NCBI GenBank assembly: GCA_035560795.1
Contig: DATMYV010000024.1
Span: 5,913 to 69,912, forward strand
DNA: 64,000 nucleotides
DNA from: Longilinea sp035560795
Lineage (GTDB): Bacteria; Chloroflexota; Anaerolineae; Anaerolineales; Anaerolineaceae
Direction of reading: 5' to 3'
Shown: positions 42,504 through 51,019 of the stretch, one piece after another
How the letters are laid out: every line of letters starts with the position of its first letter
How positions within the stretch are numbered: the first letter of the stretch is position 1
Program-made: the position numbers and the translations under genes
Notes under the pieces: generated by a model
The model's input: only the letters and a program-made list of their open reading frames with translations
Databases searched by the model: none
What the model was told of the DNA's origin: nothing

Positions 42504-44740
42504 GCAGCACGCCTTCCGGTAAACGATCGACCCCAACCAAAAGCATATCTGAAAAGTCAGATTTGCCTCCAGCACCTTCCTTATTGGAACGGTTTGCCAA
42601 TTATTGGCTTCATTTTGACCGTTTTGGATGGGATGTGTTGGGCATTGTTTTGCTGGCTTTGGGTCTCATATCACTGCTTGGGCTGATTGGTAAAACCTTT
42701 CCTGCGTTTCAGGGGGCGGCCCTCTCGCCCTGGATCAAGTTTCTATCACGCTGGCTGGGTTGGGGATCCTTTATTGCTGCACTGGCAATCGCTTATGCCG
42801 GATTTATGGCATTACAAAGGAGGTCGGCCAATCCAAAAGGCGTCCGTTTAAGCCGGTTATTGGCTATGGAAGCGGCTTATTTCCTGTTTCTGGCTTTGCT
42901 CTCGCTTTTTGGCGGCAGTTTATTGGAGCGTGCTGAAGCTGGATTGGATGGCGGCATCATAGGTTGGGGGATTTCTTATCTCCTGGGAACCCTAATACCG
43001 CCGCCGTGGAGCATTCTGCTTCTTGGGACCTTCACCATTCTGCTGCTGGCATCCGGTCTTGGAATTACTGCCGCGTTGGGTAATTGGATCGATAAAAAAA
43101 TGGAAGTGTTTGACGCGGAAGATTATTCTTCAACGGTCGAGTTTGATACAGGACGGAGTGAAGTAGATGCCCGTTCTTCACAGAACGCTTCTACCCGAAA
43201 AACATCACAGGCTAATGATAGGACTCCGGCGCTCATCGGACTTACTGAGACAAGCCGGGACTCAACCCTTCCGCCGATGAGCCTGCTATCCAATGAGACG
43301 AACGCACCTCCAGACGAAGCAATTATTCATGATTCTGCCTTACAGATCGAACAGACCCTGGCAGAATTTGGCATTCCGGCGCGCGTTACCGGATACCGGG
43401 TGGGTCCGACTGTGACACAATTTGCTGTGGAACCTGGCTATGTCGAAAAAATTGGTCCCGACGGCAACCTGCAGCGTCAGAAGGTACGCGTGTCGCAAAT
43501 ATCGGCCCTGGCCCGCGACCTGGCATTGGCGCTTTCAGCTTCGCGTTTGCGCGTCGAGGCTCCAGTTCCTGGCCGGTCTTATGTGGGCATTGAAGTACCC
43601 AATCCAAATACCTCCCTGGTGAGGTTGCGTCCCATGCTTGAAAGCGATTCCTTCAAGCAAATGGCTTCGCCGCTGGCCTTTGCGCTCGGAAAGGATGTGT
43701 CCGGACAGCCAGTCGTTGCCGACCTGGTGCGGATGCCGCACTTGCTGATTGCCGGCACGACCGGTTCTGGCAAATCGGTGTGCATTACGGCCATCACTGC
43801 CTGCCTGATCATGAATAACACCCCGCAAAAGTTACGAATTGCCATGCTGGATCCAAAAATGGTTGAATTGATGCGATTCAACGGCGTGCCGCACTTATTG
43901 GGGAAGGTCGAGACCGACCATGACCGCATGCAAGGGGTACTGAAATGGGCGTTAATGGAAATGGATAATCGTTACCGTTTGCTGGAGGACGCCCATGCCC
44001 GAGATTTGGTAACCTACAACCGCAAACAGGAACGCAAGAAATTACCTACATTACCGCGCATTGTCCTGATTATTGATGAATTAGCAGATTTGATGATGAC
44101 GTCGCCAGAGCAGACAGAGCACAGCCTGGTGCGCCTGGCGCAATTGGCCCGTGCGACAGGCATTCACCTGGTCGTTGCCACCCAACGGCCCAGTACCGAT
44201 GTGGTCACCGGTCTGATTAAGGCTAATTTTCCAGCCCGCATTTCCTTCGCTGTTGCTTCATCGATCGATTCCCGTGTCATTTTGGATACCGGCGGCGCTG
44301 AAACGCTTTTGGGGCACGGCGATATGCTCTTCCTCAACCCTGAAGTGGGTTCTCCTCAAAGGGCGCAAGGCGTGTGGGTTTCAGATGCTGAAGTCGATAA
44401 ACTGGTTGCGTACTGGCAAAAGACTGTTACGAATACCAGCCAGCCGCCAGAATCCGCTCCATGGGAAGAGTTTATCGCCATAGAAGGGGATAAGTCGGAT
44501 TCGATGGTTGATCAAGCCATTCAGCTGGTCAGGCGGACACAGCGGGCCAGTGCATCATTGTTGCAGCGCCGTTTACGCATCGGTTATCCGCGCGCCGCGC
44601 GTTTGCTGGATGAACTGGAAGCAGCTGGTGTGGTCGGGCCGTCCGTGGGCAGTGGGAAGGATCGCGATGTTTTACTTCCACCGGAGGATGGCGAAGAAGA
44701 TGACGGGGATGGAATGCAGGACTATAATAAGGAAATTTGA
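42500..44740 (+). CDS. ftsK: DNA translocase FtsK/SpoIIIE
   Basis: This 746-residue protein has four N-terminal membrane segments (about residues 45-195), a short linker, the alpha/beta motor domain and a C-terminal gamma winged helix (RRTQRASASLLQRRLRIGYP, then RAARLLDELEAAGVVGP). Walker A is AGTTGSGKSVCIT, Walker B IVLIIDELADLMM, followed by HLVVATQRPSTDVVTGLIK. It pumps DNA through the division septum and acts at XerCD-dif sites in other bacteria. The linker is short compared with E. coli FtsK. Confidence 0.95.
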   Translation: MSSTPSGKRSTPTKSISEKSDLPPAPSLLERFANYWLHFDRFGWDVLGIVLLALGLISLLGLIGKTFPAFQGAALSPWIKFLSRWLGWGSFIAALAIAYAGFMALQRRSANPKGVRLSRLLAMEAAYFLFLALLSLFGGSLLERAEAGLDGGIIGWGISYLLGTLIPPPWSILLLGTFTILLLASGLGITAALGNWIDKKMEVFDAEDYSSTVEFDTGRSEVDARSSQNASTRKTSQANDRTPALIGLTETSRDSTLPPMSLLSNETNAPPDEAIIHDSALQIEQTLAEFGIPARVTGYRVGPTVTQFAVEPGYVEKIGPDGNLQRQKVRVSQISALARDLALALSASRLRVEAPVPGRSYVGIEVPNPNTSLVRLRPMLESDSFKQMASPLAFALGKDVSGQPVVADLVRMPHLLIAGTTGSGKSVCITAITACLIMNNTPQKLRIAMLDPKMVELMRFNGVPHLLGKVETDHDRMQGVLKWALMEMDNRYRLLEDAHARDLVTYNRKQERKKLPTLPRIVLIIDELADLMMTSPEQTEHSLVRLAQLARATGIHLVVATQRPSTDVVTGLIKANFPARISFAVASSIDSRVILDTGGAETLLGHGDMLFLNPEVGSPQRAQGVWVSDAEVDKLVAYWQKTVTNTSQPPESAPWEEFIAIEGDKSDSMVDQAIQLVRRTQRASASLLQRRLRIGYPRAARLLDELEAAGVVGPSVGSGKDRDVLLPPEDGEEDDGDGMQDYNKEI

Positions 44741-44799
44741 TCACCGGTTGAAATTCTCCGGGTGAATGTCAAGGGTTTTATTCGTGATAAAGGTGACAA

Positions 44800-45426
44800 T
44801 TGGAAGAAACTGCAAAAAATCGCCCTGCAACCTTTACTGATTTCTTACGTGACCGATTCAAGGGCAAACTGGATCCGTTCGCAAGATTCTTAAACGGACT
44901 TGGATTGATGCCTAACGTGGTGACCATTTTTGGCCTGATTGGAAACGTGGTTGCTGCTGGCTTGCTGGCAAGCGGTCAGATCACCTGGGGCGGGGTGGTT
45001 GTATTATTGATGGGGCCGGTGGATGCTTTGGATGGCACCATGGCACGTTTGCGCGGTCAACCGTCCCGGTTTGGTGCTTTTGTCGATTCTGTTACCGACC
45101 GGTATTCTGAACTGGTCATTCTGCTGGGTTTGTTGGTGTACTTTTTACGGACAGATAATCCGGTTTTTGCCGGGCTGGTCTATTTGGCAGCGGCTGGTTC
45201 GGTTTTGGTTTCTTATGTCAAGGCCCGGGCAGAAGCATTGAATTTTGAGGCTAAAATCGGCCTGATGACGCGGGTGGAACGCTACCTGGTTCTCGCTCCC
45301 TGCTTGATTATCAATATTCCGGCGGTCGCAGTGGGGATTCTGGCCGTGATGGCCAATTTCACGGCTCTTCAACGGATTTTTGCGGTCCGCAAGCAGGCAT
45401 ACGAGCAGCATGCCACGCATAAATGA
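44800..45426 (+). CDS. CDP-alcohol phosphatidyltransferase (PgsA/PIS-like)
   Basis: This 208-residue membrane enzyme joins a CDP-diacylglycerol lipid to an alcohol head group. The signature DGx2ARx8Gx3Dx3D is visible in DALDGTMARLRGQPSRFG followed by AFVDSVTDR. It has about five to six membrane helices. The head group (glycerol phosphate or inositol phosphate) cannot be decided. The likely start is TTG 44800 with AAGGTG upstream; an ATG is not available before residue 37. Confidence 0.88.
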   Translation: MEETAKNRPATFTDFLRDRFKGKLDPFARFLNGLGLMPNVVTIFGLIGNVVAAGLLASGQITWGGVVVLLMGPVDALDGTMARLRGQPSRFGAFVDSVTDRYSELVILLGLLVYFLRTDNPVFAGLVYLAAAGSVLVSYVKARAEALNFEAKIGLMTRVERYLVLAPCLIINIPAVAVGILAVMANFTALQRIFAVRKQAYEQHATHK

Positions 45427-45480
45427 TTATCTCTTTTTAGAGTAAAATTAGGCCCATTAATATCTATCGCAGGAGTAATT

Positions 45481-46350
45481 ATGATTCCCGATGGCTTTAC
45501 AATTGGCGGTTTCAAGATTTATTTTTATGCGTTAATCATTCTTACTGGAGCGCTTCTGGCAGCCTGGTTGGCCTCCCATCAGGCGAAGAAAAAAGGTGTC
45601 AATCCAGAATTAGTCTGGGACATGTTACCCTGGCTGCTGATTGCAGGCATCGTTGGCGCGCGCATCTGGCATATCCTGACGCCGCCTGCCTCAATGGTTG
45701 AGCAAGGTATTACCACCGCTTATTACCTAACCCATCCCCTTGCCATGCTGAATTTCCGCAACGGCGGGTTGGGAATTCCTGGCGGCGTGATTGGGGGCGC
45801 GATAGCGCTGTTCTTTTACGCCCGCAAACATAAAATCGGTTTTGCTATCTGGGCGGATATCGCTGCCCCTGGACTGGCGTTGGCTCAAGGGATTGGTCGC
45901 TGGGGAAATTTTTTCAACCAGGAAGTTTACGGTGCGCCGACCAATTTACCGTGGAAGCTTTTTATTGATTCAGCCCGCCGCTTACCGGAATACAAAGATG
46001 TGGCCTATTATCATCCGCTGTTCCTTTATGAATTTATTTACAACTTATTGAATATGGTTGCATTACTTTGGATCGGAAAGCGTTTTGCCAACCGGTTGAA
46101 AGACGGCGATATCTTCCTGGCGTACCTGATCATTTACCCGATTGGGCGGTTCTTTCTCGAGTTCTTAAGATTGGATCCTTCACCGGTCGCGGGAATAAAT
46201 GCCAATCAAACCCTGATGGCCGTCATAGCCGTGTGCGCTGCAGCTTTATTAATCATCCGTCACCGTTTTGGTTCGGTTACTGTCACGGCCGAGGCTGCCA
46301 GCCTGCCTGAAATGCCCTCTGAGGAAGAAAAAACCCGCGGCCAAGACTAA
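45481..46350 (+). CDS. lgt: Prolipoprotein diacylglyceryl transferase
   Basis: This 289-residue polytopic enzyme transfers diacylglycerol to the lipobox cysteine of prolipoproteins. The Lgt signature GRWGNFFNQEVYGAPT is present, as are GGLGIPGGVIGGAIAL, HPLFLYEFIYN and RFFLEFLRLDPSP. GCAGGAG precedes ATG 45481. It provides the lipidation step before LspA (32873). Confidence 0.95.
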   Translation: MIPDGFTIGGFKIYFYALIILTGALLAAWLASHQAKKKGVNPELVWDMLPWLLIAGIVGARIWHILTPPASMVEQGITTAYYLTHPLAMLNFRNGGLGIPGGVIGGAIALFFYARKHKIGFAIWADIAAPGLALAQGIGRWGNFFNQEVYGAPTNLPWKLFIDSARRLPEYKDVAYYHPLFLYEFIYNLLNMVALLWIGKRFANRLKDGDIFLAYLIIYPIGRFFLEFLRLDPSPVAGINANQTLMAVIAVCAAALLIIRHRFGSVTVTAEAASLPEMPSEEEKTRGQD

Positions 46351-46386
46351 GCAGTCGAACCGTTCAAGGGGGATGACAAGACTGAT

Positions 46387-47322
46387 ATGATACAAACTCA
46401 GGACCTGACCAAGAAATTCGATGAGTTTCTCGCGGTTGATGGCATCAACATCGATGTCGCCGCGGGTCAGGTTTTAACTCTCCTGGGACCCAACGGCGCG
46501 GGAAAAACGACTACCGTGCGCATGTTGACATCGGTATTGATGCCTACCTCAGGCACTGCCCAGGTAGCGGGCTACGATGTAATTCAACAGGCAGATAAGG
46601 TTCGTGCATGTGTTGGCGTGCTTACCGAAAGCCATGGTCTGTACCGGCGCATGAATGCAATGGAGTATCTGGATTTTTTTGGCGAATTATATGGCATGCC
46701 CGCCGCTGCACGGCACCGGCGCAGTGAATTCTTATTGGAAAAGTTCGGTCTGGCAGATTCCAGCCGCAAGCGTTTGGGGGAATATTCGAAAGGAATGCGG
46801 CAAAAGTTGGCCCTGGTGCGGGCGATGATTCATGATCCGTCAGTGCTGCTTCTGGATGAACCCACCTCGGCCATGGATCCGGAATCAGCCCGCATGGTGC
46901 GGGATTCCATCCTTTCTTTACGATCTGATGAACGCACGATTGTGTTATGTACGCATAACCTGAATGAAGCTGAAGAGCTGGCCGACCAGATCGCGATCAT
47001 CCAACAGGGAAAAATAATTTCGTATGGGACGCTGGCCGAATTGAAACAACAATTCCTCGGCCTGCCGGAGTTTGAAGTGCGATTTGCAGCACCGGTCGAT
47101 CATTTTCCGGATCTTCCCCACGGCATTGTATCAAACGAGCATGGCGAGGATTGGCTGCGTTTTTGGACGGCCGATCCGCGCACTCAAAACCCATTGGTAT
47201 TGCAAGCATTGATCGATCAGAAATTTCCGGTGGTAGGTCTGCAAGAGGTCGAACGCAGTCTGGAATCTGCATATCTCGAAGCAGTCAATCACCACCCGGC
47301 AAACGGAAATCATCATGGCTGA
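46387..47322 (+). CDS. ABC transporter ATP-binding protein
   Basis: This 311-residue ATPase has Walker A LGPNGAGKTTTVRM, signature EYSKGMRQKLALVRAM and Walker B VLLLDEPTSAMDPESA, with a C-terminal extension of about 90 residues as in NatA/DrrA-type exporters. It overlaps the permease gene by 8 bp. The pair most resembles NatAB or drug/lipid exporters; the substrate is unknown. Confidence 0.93.
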   Translation: MIQTQDLTKKFDEFLAVDGINIDVAAGQVLTLLGPNGAGKTTTVRMLTSVLMPTSGTAQVAGYDVIQQADKVRACVGVLTESHGLYRRMNAMEYLDFFGELYGMPAAARHRRSEFLLEKFGLADSSRKRLGEYSKGMRQKLALVRAMIHDPSVLLLDEPTSAMDPESARMVRDSILSLRSDERTIVLCTHNLNEAEELADQIAIIQQGKIISYGTLAELKQQFLGLPEFEVRFAAPVDHFPDLPHGIVSNEHGEDWLRFWTADPRTQNPLVLQALIDQKFPVVGLQEVERSLESAYLEAVNHHPANGNHHG

Positions 47323-48724
47323 TAGATTTCAACCGGTCTGGATCATCGCCAAACGAGAAATACGCGACCAGTTTCGGGATTGGCGCATAATTTTTCCAAT
47401 CGTAATTCTGACTCTTGGTTTTCCATTCTTAATGAATTTCACCGCCCAGCAAATGCTAAATTTCGTGCGGGGGTATGGGGCCGATATTGTTGGCGAACGG
47501 TTGGTTCCCTTTCTGATGATGATTGTCGGTTTCTTTCCACTATCGGCTTCCCTGGTGATTGCCCTGGATACATTCGTTGGCGAGAAGGAACGCGGCAGCA
47601 TTGAACCATTGCTGAATACGCCGTTAAAAGATTGGCAGCTTTATGCGGGTAAGTTATTGGCTGCTATAGTCCCGTCCCTTTTTGGCAGTTTTTTAGGAAT
47701 GAGCGTTTACCTGGGCGGATTGGCCTTGCAGGGCGTCCCTCTGCCAGAATTTGAATTGACCATTCTCATTCTCCTGCTAACCATGGTTCAGGCAGTCGTC
47801 ATGGTCAGCGGGGCAGTGGTGGTTTCCAGCCAGGCTACCTCGGTCCGGGCCGCGAATTTACTTTCCAGTTTCATCATTATTCCGGTTGCGCTCTTAATCC
47901 AGGGCGAGAGTATCCTCATGTTTTGGGGGACTTTTTCCACACTGTGGTGGACAGTATTTGGCCTTTCGATGCTGTCCATTTTATTGGTGCGCGTCGGCCT
48001 GGCGCATTTTAAACGGGAAGAATTGCTGGGACGAGAAATTGATGTCCTAAATTTCCGTTGGGGCTGGAAGACCTTTCGCAGGCAGTTTGCTGGCGGTGCG
48101 AAAAACCTGGCAGATTGGTATTTAAAGGCAGTGCCAGCTGCAGTAAAAAGGATGAGCCCGGCGATTTTGCTCACGACAATCTTTGCGGTCATCGCGGTCA
48201 TTATTGGCATACTGCAGTTGCAGCGCTTCCCGGTGAAGATCGCGGGATTGAGCCTGGGTAATCAACTAAGCCAGGTCATGAATCTGTTGCCGGTTTTTTC
48301 TGCCGCGCCTGTACTCATTATTTGGCTACAGAATATTCGCGTCCAGGTGGTCGGTCTGATTCTTGGTATTTTTTCTTTCAGCATTCTCGGCTTTATCCCC
48401 ATTTTCATTTCCATGGCAATCAGCGGATACCTGGTTGCAATGTTAGTTCAGAATGGCGTGCCTGCCTTGCCATTAATCGTTGGACTTTTCTTGCCGCACA
48501 GTATTTTTGAGATCCCCGCGATAATTCTATCGACGTCGGCTGTTTTCCAGTTAGGAGTATTGTTAGCAACCGCCAATCCGGCAAAGACAGTTGGCGAAGT
48601 GTGGATTTCCGCACTGGCTGATTGGGCAAAAATTATTATTGGTCTGGTGCTGCCGTTGTTGTTGATCGGCGCGGCTATTGAAGCATGGATTACTCCAAGG
48701 ATTGCACTTCTGCTGCTCCATTAA
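47315..48724 (+). CDS. ABC-2 type permease (NatB-like)
   Basis: This 469-residue membrane protein starts inside the end of the ATPase gene. It has an N-terminal helix, a short extracytoplasmic part and a group of six to seven helices, with the ABC-2 feature ALDTFVGEKERGSIEPLLNTPL (EKE...E motif). After a cytosolic loop, a second helical block begins at AILLTTIFAVIAVIIG and contains LIVGLFLPHSIFEIPAIIL, which resembles a stage II sporulation M-like (SpoIIM) module. If so, the permease is a fusion of ABC-2 and SpoIIM-type parts. Substrate unknown. Confidence 0.87.
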   Translation: MADRFQPVWIIAKREIRDQFRDWRIIFPIVILTLGFPFLMNFTAQQMLNFVRGYGADIVGERLVPFLMMIVGFFPLSASLVIALDTFVGEKERGSIEPLLNTPLKDWQLYAGKLLAAIVPSLFGSFLGMSVYLGGLALQGVPLPEFELTILILLLTMVQAVVMVSGAVVVSSQATSVRAANLLSSFIIIPVALLIQGESILMFWGTFSTLWWTVFGLSMLSILLVRVGLAHFKREELLGREIDVLNFRWGWKTFRRQFAGGAKNLADWYLKAVPAAVKRMSPAILLTTIFAVIAVIIGILQLQRFPVKIAGLSLGNQLSQVMNLLPVFSAAPVLIIWLQNIRVQVVGLILGIFSFSILGFIPIFISMAISGYLVAMLVQNGVPALPLIVGLFLPHSIFEIPAIILSTSAVFQLGVLLATANPAKTVGEVWISALADWAKIIIGLVLPLLLIGAAIEAWITPRIALLLLH

Positions 48725-48752
48725 CTGAGGAAATTTAGACAGAGGAGGGTAA

Positions 48753-49508
48753 ATGGGGAAAATCGTGATCCTCGGTTCTGCCAATGCGGTACCGGATGAG
48801 AATCACGCCAATACTCACTTGCTGATTCAGGAAGGGAGTCGGGCGATCCTTGTGGATTGCCCGGAAAACCCAATCGTGAAACTGCGTCAGATTGGCTTGA
48901 CCCTGGATTGTCTCACGGACATCATCCTGACCCATTTTCACCCCGATCATGTTTCAGGGGTACCTTTGTTATTGATGGATTTGTGGCTGTCGGGTCGTCG
49001 ATTGCCGATTACGATTCATGGTTTGACTGACACCCTGGACCGCATGGAATCGATGATGAATTTATACAACTGGGAGAGCTGGCCCGGTTTTTTTCAGGTT
49101 TATTTCCACCGTTTGCAAGGCGAAGCGAATTCGACGCTTCTTCAAGATGATGATTTTGTCATAACAGCCTCTCCAGTGAAGCACCTCATTCCAACGGTCG
49201 GAATTCGAATCGATTTCAAACGTTCTGGCAAGGTCATGGTCTATTCCAGCGACACCGAACCGTGTCAAAATGTGGTGGATTTAGCTCATGAAGCCGATAT
49301 TTTAATCCATGAGTCGGCCGGGTTGCTGACTGGGCATTCCACGCCGGGACAGGGTGGCGAAGTTGCACAACAAGCTGGCGTAAAAACGCTTTATTTGATT
49401 CATTACCCGACGGATGCAGAACCAGAAAAATGGATTGGCAATGCAAGTCAAATTTTTATCAACCCGGTTTTTCTGGCAGTGGATGATCTTGAAATCGAAA
49501 TGGATTGA
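48753..49508 (+). CDS. MBL-fold metallohydrolase (RNase Z-like)
   Basis: This 251-residue protein begins with GSANAVPDENHANTHLLIQ and carries the metallo-beta-lactamase motif THFHPDHVSG, a further DTEP metal ligand region and HYPTD near the end. The layout matches the RNase Z/ElaC-like branch, but the tRNase exosite arm is missing. GAGGAGGG precedes ATG 48753. Hydrolase of unknown substrate. Confidence 0.88.
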   Translation: MGKIVILGSANAVPDENHANTHLLIQEGSRAILVDCPENPIVKLRQIGLTLDCLTDIILTHFHPDHVSGVPLLLMDLWLSGRRLPITIHGLTDTLDRMESMMNLYNWESWPGFFQVYFHRLQGEANSTLLQDDDFVITASPVKHLIPTVGIRIDFKRSGKVMVYSSDTEPCQNVVDLAHEADILIHESAGLLTGHSTPGQGGEVAQQAGVKTLYLIHYPTDAEPEKWIGNASQIFINPVFLAVDDLEIEMD

Positions 49509-49521
49509 AGTTCGCGGAAAT

Positions 49522-50025
49522 CTACCAACCCGTTAAAAAGGGCATCCATTCCTGGTTTTCGTTGAGATGGCGGCCAAAAATATACAAAGTTGAAGCAGGC
49601 GGTTCCTTGGGGAGATGAAGCAGTCTCATTTTCGCTTCCTCGAGGGTATGCCCGCCTTTGAGGTGGTTGCAACTGCTGCATGCTGTTACCAGATTCGTCC
49701 AGACTTCCTTGCCGCCCAGGTGGCGCGGAAGGATATGATCTACCGTCAAAGATGCAGCGCGCTTGCCGCAATACTGGCAAGTATAATTATCCCGGCGAAA
49801 AATTTCGCGCCGGGTAAGTTTGACTCGTGGCCGGGGACGGTATATCATGTTATCCAAACGGATAACGGAGGGAATCGGATAGGCAAGGGAAGCGGAATGG
49901 ATCTCCCCACGGCCGTTGCTGACCAGAGAAGCCTTACGGGAGACCATCAGGCCGATCGCCCGTTGCAAATTGCACACATTGATCGGCTCAAAATTTGTGT
50001 TGAGCACTAACACCAACGTTGACAT
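49522..50025 (-). CDS. HNH endonuclease family protein
   Basis: This 167-residue protein has an N-terminal segment (LVLNTNFEPINVCNLQRAIG) and an HNH domain with two zinc-type CxxC pairs, YTCQYCGK and TACSSCNH, flanking the catalytic VDHILPRHLGG. Chromosomal proteins of this type are widespread; their role is not known. No toxin, phage or restriction genes are nearby, so I see no reason to call it mobile. The gene is convergent with the MBL hydrolase and divergent from the epimerase. Confidence 0.9.
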   Translation of the reverse strand: MSTLVLVLNTNFEPINVCNLQRAIGLMVSRKASLVSNGRGEIHSASLAYPIPSVIRLDNMIYRPRPRVKLTRREIFRRDNYTCQYCGKRAASLTVDHILPRHLGGKEVWTNLVTACSSCNHLKGGHTLEEAKMRLLHLPKEPPASTLYIFGRHLNENQEWMPFLTGW

Positions 50026-50110
50026 TGTTGAAATTATAGCATGAGGATAATTTCCAATTCATAATCTTGAAATAATATAAAGTTCTTGTTTGGAAGATGG
50101 AGAGGGCTTT

Positions 50111-51019
50111 ATGAAGGTTCTGATTGCGGGAGGAACTGGGCAAATTGGGCGGTTGTTGGTCAACCGGTTAATGGAGGATGGGCATGCAGTCTGGGTGCTG
50201 AGCCGGAATCCGCAGAAAGCCAATCTGCCCCTTGGCGCGCAGGTGGTCGGTTGGGATGGACGCAGCCCGGTTGGCTGGCAACATATACTCGAACAAGTCG
50301 ATGCAGTTGTAAATCTTACCGGCGAAAACCTGGGAGCAGCCAGGTGGTCAGTCCAACGAAAAGCAATTTTACGATCCAGCCGTCTTGAACCGGCGCAGGC
50401 AATCGGCAATGCCATATCCGCTGCTTCACACCGGCCAGCGCTTTTGTTGCAATCTTCAGCGATTGGAATCTACGGCATTGGTAAAGGTCAGGAGGTGGAT
50501 GAGAATTCACCTGCGGGCAACGATTCTCTTTCCCAACTGGTGGTGGACTGGGAGAAAAGTTCCCTTCCGGTTGAGAAATTGGGAGTAAGGAGAATCGTTG
50601 TCAGGCAAGGCATCGTATTGGATGACCGGGAGGGCGCGTTACCGCGGATGCTGCTGCCGTTCCGCCTGTTTGCCGGCGGCCCAGTGGGAAGCGGTAAACA
50701 ATGGATCTCATGGATCTCCCGCAAGGATATTGCCGATGCGATACTGTTCCTGCTCAAATCCGAAACAGCCAACGGCGTATTTAACTTAACCTCTCCGCAA
50801 CCCTTGACCAATGCAGAATTCGGCAGGACGATTGCGAGAGTCCTCAAGCGGCCTTATTGGATGCCGGTTCCTGCCTTTATTCTCCGGATGCTTTTCGGCG
50901 AAATGGCAATCGTTGTCTTGGAAGGTCAGCGTGCCATTCCCAGCCGGCTTATTGAATCTGGTTTTCGATTCAAATATGCAAACCTGAAATCAGCATTGGA
51001 GGAATTGTTCGGGCACTAA
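50111..51019 (+). CDS. SDR39U1/TIGR01777-type NAD-dependent epimerase
   Basis: From ATG 50111 (GGAGAGGG ahead) the product has 302 residues. It has the extended SDR nucleotide motif AGGTGQIGRLLVNRL, the GWDGRSPVGW and VNLTGENLGAARWS segments characteristic of this family, SAIGIYG with the active-site Tyr, and a C-terminal DUF1731-like region (PYWMPVPAFILRMLFGEMA). The family includes YfcH and human SDR39U1; substrates are unknown. The stop overlaps the convergent SEDS gene by 4 bp. Confidence 0.92.
   Translation: MKVLIAGGTGQIGRLLVNRLMEDGHAVWVLSRNPQKANLPLGAQVVGWDGRSPVGWQHILEQVDAVVNLTGENLGAARWSVQRKAILRSSRLEPAQAIGNAISAASHRPALLLQSSAIGIYGIGKGQEVDENSPAGNDSLSQLVVDWEKSSLPVEKLGVRRIVVRQGIVLDDREGALPRMLLPFRLFAGGPVGSGKQWISWISRKDIADAILFLLKSETANGVFNLTSPQPLTNAEFGRTIARVLKRPYWMPVPAFILRMLFGEMAIVVLEGQRAIPSRLIESGFRFKYANLKSALEELFGH

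Noticed and set aside
49522..50025. HNH gene as a sign of a mobile intron or phage.
   Set aside because: No intron boundary, integrase, phage gene or direct repeat nearby; chromosomal stand-alone HNH genes are common.
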